The notes under the pieces were generated by a model. It saw only the letters and a program-made list of their open reading frames with translations, did no database searches and had not been told where the DNA came from. Shown here piece after piece: positions 8,458 to 15,800 of a DNA stretch of 34,449 bases. This stretch comes from a virus, in IMG/VR virus record IMGVR_UViG_3300033149_002058, positions 1-34,449 of that record, one strand, 5' to 3'. Made by a program: the position numbers and the translations under genes. Each line of letters begins with the position of its first letter. Position 1 is the first letter of the stretch.

Positions 8458-8820
8458 TTACCCCTTCAGGCTGATGGTCAGTGACCGCGCGGCCCCCTGG
8501 TTGGTGTTGGTTCCACTTCCATCCTGGCTCCACAGCTTGACCCAGGCGCAGTTCGCCACGGGTGTGGGCAGGGTGTAGTTCTTGCTCGCAGCAGGACTGT
8601 CGATCTGCACCAGTGTTCCATTGTCGTCGTAGAGCGGCTGATAGGTGCCAGCCTTGGCGTCTGATACCTTGAAGCCAATGCTCGCCGCCGTCCACGCAGC
8701 GGGCATATGCACTACGCCCATTGTGTAGAGCCGCATGTCGAAAGCGTCGCTCAGGTTCGCTCCGTTGGCGATGCTGACCACGACCTTGCTGGTCTTACGG
8801 GCCAGTTGTACCATTGACAT
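8458..8820 (-). CDS. Small beta-sandwich structural protein
   Basis: 120 residues from ATG 8820 (MSMVQLARKTSKVV), which has GGGAGGG seven bases upstream; the in-frame GTG at 8826 is less well placed. Strand-rich, with the run TAASIGFKVSDAKAGTYQPL followed by YDDNGTLVQI and AWVKLWSQDGSG. I have seen this 'G.Y.PLYDDNG...' layout in small phage structural proteins, but I do not know a named family. It overlaps the methyltransferase gene by 26 bases. Likely virion decoration or tail component. Confidence 0.6.
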   Translation of the reverse strand: MSMVQLARKTSKVVVSIANGANLSDAFDMRLYTMGVVHMPAAWTAASIGFKVSDAKAGTYQPLYDDNGTLVQIDSPAASKNYTLPTPVANCAWVKLWSQDGSGTNTNQGAARSLTISLKG

Positions 8821-9361
8821 TTTCACTCCCTCCCGGCAGTATCCCTACTGCCACGATTTGTCTCCCCTCTACGTCCTCCCCATCTGTGTCACCGATGTGC
8901 ATGACGAACGAGCCGGAACGCATCATCACGACTGTCAGCCCCGCCCGCTCCATCGAGGAGCGTAGCATCGGCACGGTGAAGCCAAAATAGTGCTGCTGTA
9001 GCTCGTTGCCTCCCGACCCGTAGATCATCATCAGCTCAGCCATAGACGCGCTGCCCATCATGCGCGCAATGCGCTCGCAGGCCCAGCCCAAGTCTGGCAC
9101 AACGACTATCATCTGCCCGCCCGGCTTGAGGAACGAGGCCCAGTGGCGCAGCGTCGGTACTATCTCGAAGCGCATCAGGTGTTCCAGGATATGCGAGGCG
9201 TATACTGTATCGAACTTGCCCACGTCCTCCGGTATCTCTCGCACATCGGCCACCACGTCCGGCTCGACAGCCTCATTGATGTCCACACCGACGTACTCCG
9301 CATCGGGCCACATCTCGCGCGCGTTCTTCGTTATCCCGCATCCCAGGTCAAGCACGCGCAC
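8795..9361 (-). CDS. SAM-dependent methyltransferase (class I)
   Basis: 188 residues from GTG 9361, placed six bases after GGGGAGG and overlapping the glycosyltransferase end; a longer in-frame reading has no better ribosome site. Motif I is VLDLGCG near the N-terminus, followed by AEYVGVDI (acidic residue that binds the SAM ribose) and FDTVYASHILEHL, then FLKPGGQMIVVVPD, the usual post-motif order of a Methyltransf_11/23-like enzyme. The translational overlap with the glycosyltransferase suggests that the two act on the same glycan or nucleotide sugar product. Substrate unknown. Confidence 0.8.
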   Translation of the reverse strand: MRVLDLGCGITKNAREMWPDAEYVGVDINEAVEPDVVADVREIPEDVGKFDTVYASHILEHLMRFEIVPTLRHWASFLKPGGQMIVVVPDLGWACERIARMMGSASMAELMMIYGSGGNELQQHYFGFTVPMLRSSMERAGLTVVMMRSGSFVMHIGDTDGEDVEGRQIVAVGILPGGSENVNGTTGP

Positions 9362-10229
9362 CTTGCGCCTCCCCTTTCTGCTTGGCGTACCACTCACGCA
9401 TCTGCATGAAGCCATCCACGGTCACGGCTGCGTCTCCCCAGTGTTTGCACTCAACGCCGGTGTCTACGACGATGCTGAAGCCACACCGCCGTGCCATCTC
9501 GCAGAACCAGTGATCTTCCGTCCGCCCGTACTCCATCCCGTAGAACGGCCACCGCTCGGCCTCGAAGTCCGGCAGCGGCCCGATCAACGGCTCCAGGCGC
9601 ACGACGCCATCACCGCTCACCAGCACTTTATGTCTCACCTCAACCGGCAGCTTCTCTACGACCCCCACGTCATCCCGGTGTATTGGCACGATTGTTCCGG
9701 TCAAGGCGCGTTTGAAGATCAGGTATTGCCGCCTGATCTCCTCATACACCTCGCGCCGTATCAGTGTACAGCCCATTCCCACGCTGTCCACGGTTACGAT
9801 CTCGCCCCGTTGGTAGTTCCACAGCGGCACGTAGCCGCCGCTCTTCACGCGCAGGTAGGCGATGGGATTATGTGGCGGACGGCGCAGGAAGTACAGCCCG
9901 GCCGCGATGGGTCGGTTCAGTGACGCCAGTTGTTTGATGGCGTTCATCGGCGGGGCGGTGTCATCATCAACCCAGAAGATGGCATCTGCACGTCCATCCA
10001 GATAGCGCGCCGTGATCTGGCTGCGGTTCATGTCCGTGTGTGTCATGCGGCGCAGACCGACTGTGGAAATCTCGTTCTTCTGGAAATCGGTCAGGGCTGC
10101 CCCGACGACGATGACGTCGTTAATCTCCAGGCCGGGCTCTCGCTCGGTGAACAGCACCAAGTCGATGATCTTCGGCCACCACCGGTGGCTCTGGTTCTTG
10201 CTGGCGGCGATGCCGACGTCGATGAGCAT
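9348..10229 (-). CDS. GT-A fold glycosyltransferase, phage type
   Basis: 293 residues from ATG 10229 (MLIDVGIAASKNQ), preceded by AAAGGAG; the upstream in-frame extension runs into a hairpin and is unlikely to be translated. The protein shows a metal-binding DxD-type motif in AIFWVDDDTAPP (about 83-94), then AAGLYFLRRPPHNPIAY, VDSVGMGCTLIRREVYEEI and TEDHWFCEMARRCGF, the order seen in family-2-like glycosyltransferases (acceptor loop with ED, then a conserved late Trp/His region CKHWGD). It sits in the structural operon between a decoration-type protein and tail genes. The acceptor might be a virion protein or host surface polymer; the sequence cannot decide. Confidence 0.75.
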   Translation of the reverse strand: MLIDVGIAASKNQSHRWWPKIIDLVLFTEREPGLEINDVIVVGAALTDFQKNEISTVGLRRMTHTDMNRSQITARYLDGRADAIFWVDDDTAPPMNAIKQLASLNRPIAAGLYFLRRPPHNPIAYLRVKSGGYVPLWNYQRGEIVTVDSVGMGCTLIRREVYEEIRRQYLIFKRALTGTIVPIHRDDVGVVEKLPVEVRHKVLVSGDGVVRLEPLIGPLPDFEAERWPFYGMEYGRTEDHWFCEMARRCGFSIVVDTGVECKHWGDAAVTVDGFMQMREWYAKQKGEAQGARA

Positions 10230-10249
10230 GGGGCTCCTTTTGTTGTGTA

Positions 10250-10274
10250 GTGGCCCGGCATCGAGCCGGGCCAC
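10250..10274 (-). promoter_or_regulatory. Intercistronic hairpin without U tract
   Basis: GTGGCCCGGC and GCCGGGCCAC form a perfect 10-bp stem around a five-base loop in the gap between the decoration gene stop (10283) and the glycosyltransferase start (10229). On the minus strand it is followed by TACACAACAAAAGG, so it is not a standard intrinsic terminator for that strand. A block to 3' exonucleases that raises the level of the capsid messages is the likely role. Confidence 0.6.
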
Positions 10275-10282
10275 GTTTTGCC

Positions 10283-10774
10283 TTAGTCGATCTCTGGGCA
10301 GACGATGATGGCGGTCATAACGTAGCCCTCGCCGTCGGTCGTCATAGTGCCGCAGACGAGCGTTGCGTTCAGCACATCGCCTTCATCCATAATGCGGTCT
10401 GATAGCGTGGAGGTCAGCGTCAGCTTCTTGCCTTCCTTGGCTGTCACGGTGGTTGGGTTCATGTTGGTCGTGGAGAGGACATTACGCGCGCTGTTGGCGC
10501 TGGCGTCGTAATTGTCCACGGCCAGGGTATTAGTCCCACCGGCGATAGCGACTGCCGCGCTGATCCAGATTTCCTTGATGTAGCAACCGTCACACGGGGC
10601 AACGAACACGGCCTGTTTGTAGGTCGTGCCGTCCACCAGGAGGGGCGGCCCGAGAGGCACGCTGACTATCCGCTGGATGCCGACGCTTGCCTTGCCGGTT
10701 CCGCCGTCTGTCTCACCCACGCCAGGGATGATCGTCGACAGGCTCTGGAGCTTGTCGTTACTGGTCGATTTCAT
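10283..10774 (-). CDS. Putative capsid decoration or head fibre protein
   Basis: 163 residues with a low-complexity N-terminus and a beta-sandwich body (VDGTTYKQAVFVAPCDGCY, KEIWISAAVAIAGGTNTLAV, ending GYVMTAIIVCPEID). It lies directly after the major capsid gene, has GGAGG five bases before its ATG, and is bracketed by two strong RNA hairpins, the pattern of a highly expressed capsid accessory protein. No named family recognised; decoration is inferred from position and fold pattern. Confidence 0.6.
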   Translation of the reverse strand: MKSTSNDKLQSLSTIIPGVGETDGGTGKASVGIQRIVSVPLGPPLLVDGTTYKQAVFVAPCDGCYIKEIWISAAVAIAGGTNTLAVDNYDASANSARNVLSTTNMNPTTVTAKEGKKLTLTSTLSDRIMDEGDVLNATLVCGTMTTDGEGYVMTAIIVCPEID

Positions 10775-10788
10775 GTTTGCCTCCTATT

Positions 10789-10816
10789 GGGTGGGGAGCA
10801 GCGCTGCTCCCCACCC
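10789..10816 (-). promoter_or_regulatory. 28-bp perfect palindrome between capsid and decoration genes
   Basis: GGGTGGGGAGCA, GCGC, TGCTCCCCACCC form a perfect 12-bp stem with a GCGC loop, 12 bases past the capsid stop and 15 before the next start. It is followed by AATAGGAGG, not by a U run. Likely an mRNA 3'-stabilising or partial-termination hairpin that sets the ratio of capsid to decoration protein. Confidence 0.65.
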
Positions 10817-10828
10817 CTATCCATCCGG

Positions 10829-11947
10829 CTACGAGCTGGTGCTGATCGAGCTGATGATCGCGTGTGCCTTGTTGTTCTTCACCACCAGCGTGTACTCTCC
10901 GATCACCTGGCCCTTGATCGCATCGCCTGTCTTGGCAAGTGGTTCTTGGAAGAAGGGGTCGAAGGGCACAAAACCGATGTAACGGCTCTCGACGATGTAC
11001 AGCTTCGTCTTTGGACACCAGCGGTCCATCAGCAGACCAAGCATGCCGAACTCGGTATCCAGCTCCTTGATCACGACGCCGCCGATGGTCTCTGCCCTCT
11101 CGGTACGCACAGAGTTGGCGAACATGTCGCTGATCTTCCGCGCGACCCAGGCATTGCAGATGAGCAGGTCTGGGCTTGAGCCGGCGCCTTCCCAGCAGGA
11201 TTGGATTGCATCTTTGATGTCTCCCCAGTCCAGCGCAGCACCGCTCAGGCTTGTGGTGTTGGTCGTGACGAAGGTTTCGATGCCACCGAAGGCCCTCGGC
11301 GTGGTCGCGCTTCCGGCCTTTCGCTCGCCGTAGAAGAATGCCTGATCCATCTGGATCACCAATTCCTCCATCCGCTTTGACGCTTGGTAGTCGAAGTAGT
11401 CAGCGATGCCGTATTGAGCCAGCTTGGCTTGGGTGCGGGTGACCTTGAGGTCATCCTGTAGCACCTGGGTGTAGTTGTACGGCGCTGCGATGTCGGCCAC
11501 GGCGCGATCGTAGGAGGCATCGGCCCCCTCCAGCCGTGCGTTGAACAGCCGGGTGATCGTGGCGTCCGAGGCGTGCGACGCTTGCGTGCCGCCATAGTTC
11601 CGCGTCACGGTCAGCGTGTTGGTGCTGATGGCGGAGACCCACACCTTTTCCGCATCGATGAGCAGCACGTCGCCCACATGGTGCAACGAGCCGTCGGTGA
11701 CGGAGAGCGTGGTCGCGTTGCTCGTGCAGGACGCAGCCAGCGTGTCGGTCCAGTCGGCCAGCTCATCCTCGAGCCATTCCACCTTCGTCCCCGGCCATGT
11801 GGTGAGCTGGAAGTAGTCGGCGTCACGCATAAAGCGCTTGACGACGGGCGCGTCGTTCGGGCTGATGAGATCGATCTGGTCGGCAATGACGCGCTTCTGC
11901 GGCGTAGTATCTGAATAGCTGGTGAGTGGCTGATCGTGTACAGCCAT
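10829..11947 (-). CDS. Major capsid protein (DUF5309/SU10-like)
   Basis: 372 residues. The N-terminus (DQIDLISPNDAPVVKRFMRD, then VEWLEDELADWTD) followed by a beta insert of about 60 residues (TTLSVTDGSLHHVGDVLLID, TNTLTVTRNYGGT) and the helix-rich middle (KRMEELVIQMDQAFFYGERK) fit the DUF5309/SU10-type HK97-fold capsid proteins. The conserved late part is AFGGIETFVTTNT ... DLLICNAWVARKIS ... TKLYIVESRYIGFVPFDPFF. It follows the scaffold gene with GGAGGT before the ATG and is served by the promoter at 12820-12848. No sign of a protease gene or of a cleaved N-terminal prodomain. Confidence 0.85.
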   Translation of the reverse strand: MAVHDQPLTSYSDTTPQKRVIADQIDLISPNDAPVVKRFMRDADYFQLTTWPGTKVEWLEDELADWTDTLAASCTSNATTLSVTDGSLHHVGDVLLIDAEKVWVSAISTNTLTVTRNYGGTQASHASDATITRLFNARLEGADASYDRAVADIAAPYNYTQVLQDDLKVTRTQAKLAQYGIADYFDYQASKRMEELVIQMDQAFFYGERKAGSATTPRAFGGIETFVTTNTTSLSGAALDWGDIKDAIQSCWEGAGSSPDLLICNAWVARKISDMFANSVRTERAETIGGVVIKELDTEFGMLGLLMDRWCPKTKLYIVESRYIGFVPFDPFFQEPLAKTGDAIKGQVIGEYTLVVKNNKAHAIISSISTSS

Positions 11948-11975
11948 TGTTTACCTCCATAGAGTTTCTTTCAGA

Positions 11976-12803
11976 TCACACCTCCAATCCTTTCTCGGCG
12001 TACTTCTTCCGCAGCCGTATCAGCGCACGGTAGTCGCCTGTGCCCTTCAGGGCCGCTCGCTCCCTTTCGTACTCCGCCCGCAGGTTGGAGGTTGATGTAC
12101 CCGTAACCGTGGGCACTTTGGTGACGCCTGCCTGACGCAATGCTTCGCTCTGCGCCTTGCGGGCCTCCCTCTGTGCCTCTTCCCGCTGTTTGCGGGTCAG
12201 CTCCTCTCCGCGCGACATTGCCAGCCGTGCGACGCTCGTAGCCAGTCGGGCGTAGTTCTCGGCGTTGGCAACCGGTCGGCCCAACATGGGATCTATGTCG
12301 CCCCAGTCCAAGCCTTCCTCCTTGCCGGTCAGCCCGGCGTCTTTCAAAAGCTGCGCCGCCTTCGCCTGATAGTAGGCTTCCTGCGCCGCCAGCTCCTGAG
12401 CGCGCCGCTGCTGTTGCTGGAACTGCTCCAACTGTTGCCTGAGCACTGCTACCTGATCTTCAGGATCGAGTGCATCAAGCTGCGCCATCTGCGCCGCCGT
12501 CAACTGCTGCCGCGCATCGGCCAACTCCTGGGCGAGCCGCTGCCGTTCCGCTGCGAGCCGGGCCAACTCCGCCTCACGTTCTGCGAGACGGCTGTCAACC
12601 TTCGACTTCCACCTACGGAACTCTTCGAACTCGTCTAGATTGACCTTCCGGTCTGCGGTTTCGGCTGTCGGTGCGGACGGTTCCCCGGCTGCCTCCCCAG
12701 CCCATCCCTCTGTGGAGACTTCGGCAGCTCCCTCTTGGGCTGCCGCCTCCGCCTCCGGGGCTTCGGAAGCTCCTTCGACCTGTCGTTCCAACTCCTCTGC
12801 CAC
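11976..12803 (-). CDS. Capsid scaffolding protein
   Basis: 275 residues: an acidic, Ala/Glu-rich N-terminal 50 residues, a long predicted coiled coil (about 60-145, with ELARLAAERQRLAQELADAR and a Gln-rich stretch), then helical C-terminal segments ending in the basic helix YRALIRLRKKYAEKGLEV, the usual capsid-binding tail of scaffolds. It lies immediately before the capsid gene. The start is GTG at 12803, seven bases after GGGGAGGT. No protease motif is visible, so it is a plain scaffold. Confidence 0.85.
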   Translation of the reverse strand: MAEELERQVEGASEAPEAEAAAQEGAAEVSTEGWAGEAAGEPSAPTAETADRKVNLDEFEEFRRWKSKVDSRLAEREAELARLAAERQRLAQELADARQQLTAAQMAQLDALDPEDQVAVLRQQLEQFQQQQRRAQELAAQEAYYQAKAAQLLKDAGLTGKEEGLDWGDIDPMLGRPVANAENYARLATSVARLAMSRGEELTRKQREEAQREARKAQSEALRQAGVTKVPTVTGTSTSNLRAEYERERAALKGTGDYRALIRLRKKYAEKGLEV

Positions 12804-12819
12804 TTCACTTACCTCCCCT

Positions 12820-12848
12820 ATTGTAAGATCAAGACGTAATTATGTCAA
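12820..12848 (-). promoter_or_regulatory. Sigma70-type promoter for scaffold and capsid genes
   Basis: The minus strand shows TTGACA (12848-12843), a 17-base spacer starting TAATTACG, and TACAAT (12825-12820). It lies in the 50-bp gap between the stop of the giant gene and the scaffold start, so it adds transcription of the most abundant virion proteins. The -35 is extended as TTGACATAA, shared with the promoters at 26638 and 32482. Confidence 0.85.
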
Positions 12849-12853
12849 GTTAC

Positions 12854-15800
12854 TTAACCCCAACGACGGCCCCACAGCCAGGGGCTATAAGTCAGTTCGG
12901 GTAGCCCACCGCTTATCAGGCGGCGATAATCCGGCGCGCCAGCCCAGGGGCTGGGCGTTTCCAGCCGCACTCGCGGCGTCGGTGAGACGCGCGGGACGGC
13001 TCCGCCTCCTCTTCCGCCGCCGTAGTAGCGCCGCCTGGTGTAGTAGCGCCGCCTGGTGTAGTAGCGCGGGCGGTATGCTCCGGTCGCATATGTCGCGCGA
13101 GTACTGGGCTCAAAGTCAGGGTTGTAATACTTCGCCCAGATTGGGAATGCCTCCGACCAGGCGTCGCGGAAGTTCCAATATTCGACTAGCTCTGGATGCT
13201 CTTCCCGATAGGCGCGCCGCTTCTTCTTCGGCAGGCTGAAGTATTCGGCTTGCACTTCGAGGATGTCAGGCCACCGCCCAAGTACGGTGTCCCAGTACTG
13301 GTCATTCTCCTCCCTGGCCTGTGCCCACTCTTGGGGATCACCTATGATCTCGTCGGCGTGCTCCTTCAGATAGTCCTCGACAGCCTTTATCGCCGTCTTG
13401 TATTGCTCAACAGTGAAGCCCTGCTCCGCCAGCGACTTTCTGGTGTCGTAATCCCGTATCGCGTTCAGCAGCGGAATGTCGTCTTTCAGTGCTCGCTCGA
13501 ATACGCCAGGCGGCACACTGCTCATGTAGAAGTCGTAGAACTCGCGCTGTGCGTCGGCCTGCGTCCAGGCTTCCTCGGGCCGCTTGTAGAACTCCGCCAG
13601 CAGCGGATTGGCGGCGATTTGCTCTGCAAGCCAATCCTGATATTGCCCAATCTCAGGATGCTGCTCGCGGTATTCGGCCCGCTGCTCCGGCGGTAGATCA
13701 TAGTAGGCGTCCACCGTCTGCAATATCGTGCTCCCGAAAAGCCTCTGTGCCTCGGCATCAAGGGCCTTCCGCTCTTCCCTGGCTTGTTCGCGTCTGGCCT
13801 GTTCCTCTTCCGACGGGTATGGCTGCTTCGCCATCTCTAGGACAATGGCTTCGAGGTTGCGCAGGTCGTCATCGGGCCAGTCCTCGATCTGCCCCTTACT
13901 CTGGAAGAATTTGTCCAGCAGCTCTAACGCGCGCTCCTGACCCACGGCCTCGAACTGCTGCTTGTAGCGCCAGCCCGGCGGTTGGCGGTTGATGACGCTC
14001 CATGTCAGCGCCTCCAGGCGATCTAATTTGTTCTGGCTCGCCATGCTCACGATGTCGAAGTAGGGGTAGCGGTTCTTTAGCGCGCGCCAGGCGGTGGAGT
14101 ATTCCTCCGGCGTCATCTTGTCGCGGTTATCGCGCAGCGCGCCCACCATGTCCCACATCTCCGACAGTCGCTGTTCCCACTCCCCACGCGGCTTCAGCCC
14201 TGGACCTCCAAGCCAGCTTATCGCCGTCGGCAGCGCGCGCCCCTCGGCGTGGCGCTGCAATGCCACGTCGAAGGCCGGGCCACCCCACTGGTATGCCTCC
14301 AATTCCGCTTGTTCGCGCGGCACCTCGCCTGCGTCCACCATCTCGGCCAGTGTCTTGACGATGCGCCTTCTGTCATAGATTGAGCCCATGAAGCGCGCGG
14401 GCTCCCCCGCCGCCATCTGTTCGACGTTGTACAACTGCGGGGCCACACCGATGCCGCCGGGCGGTATCACGGCCTCGGCCCCGGGTATGGTCTTGCGCGC
14501 CCAGGCGGTGATGCCTGGTATCGCACGGCCCCACTGGGCCTGGTACCCCAACCAGGCGCGTGCCGCTTCCCAGTCTGGTCCGCCCTCTTCCTCCGGTCGC
14601 GCCATTGCCGCCGCCGCCAGTATAATGCTGAACAGTGCGTTTGTCGTTGGCCCGTAGGCTCCCAGCTCCTGAACAACCTGCCCCACCGGCAGCCCGGCGA
14701 TCTTCACCCGTCCTCGCTCGCGGCTTCTGAACTGATCGATGAGGCCCACCAGCGGGTTGAACGTCGCCTGGAGGGGGATGTACAGCCCCTCACCTAGCAC
14801 GTCGGGTAGCTTGATTTGGTCGTGCCACCAGTCGGGAAGCTCACGGTTGGCTTGGTGTAGCGCCTCTTGCAGCTTCAGGTAGCCAGAGAGCAGGTAGGGC
14901 TGATCTACGATACGCACCAGATATTTCGGGAACGTGCGCGAGTACCAGAACGGGTACTGGAATATCAGCCCCAACACGGTGTCCACGTTGCGCCGGTCGC
15001 CGTAGTTGTGGTAGGCGAAGTCACGCACCATCTCGCCCACCTTGGTCGCCACTGCGCGGGTGGTATTGAGGCGGGGTTTCATATCATCCAAGAATCTTTG
15101 TATCGCCGCGATCTGATCTGGCGTCAGTTCTCCGCTGATCTTCTGCCCCCAGGTCTGGCGCATCTCTGCGCTGAGACGCTGTAGCACATCCTCTGCCTGA
15201 GTAGCCCCGGCATCGGCCAATTCCGCCGGCGTGGGCATAGCGCCAGTGTCGGCAATCTGCCTGATCTGATCTCTTACTGGCACACCACCCGCCGCCGGGA
15301 TAAGCTCTTCCGTCACCCCCGCCGTCTGCCGTGCTCGCTCTGCCAGATCATCCCACCGCTGCATTGCAGTCTCGTGGTAGTCTAGCCATGCCTGGTTGCG
15401 GAAGCGCCGGTACTCATCCCATAATGCGGTTCTCTGTGCCCGATTGTACTGTCCTGACAATACGGCTCCCCACGTCTGGTTGCGCCGTTGGTCAATAGCT
15501 TGCAGCGTCTGGTGCGCCAGCGCGTCCAGCTCGTCCCGCGTTTGGTGGAAATCCAACAACAGCTCGTCGGCCTGGGCGCTTTGCTCGATGAAGTAGACCG
15601 CGCGGTTCTCTCTTCCCTTGCGCAGCCGGCGCGCCCTGGCAATCCATTCCTGGCCTTCCTCAATCTGCTGCATCTGCGTCGGGCGGCGCTCGAATACCGC
15701 CCGGCTGGCTTTCTCCAGGTCGTCGTCGATGACCGAGGCGAATTGGGCATCGATTGTGTCTTTAGGAATGGCGACGTCGCCGAGTTCGTCGGCCCGCGCC

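Noticed and set aside
9060-9923. Long plus-strand open frames over the late genes (for example at 9060-9923, 5688-6479 and 21504-22334).
   Set aside because: They are antisense to genes with clear motifs and ribosome sites, and their composition is typical of GC-rich shadow frames.
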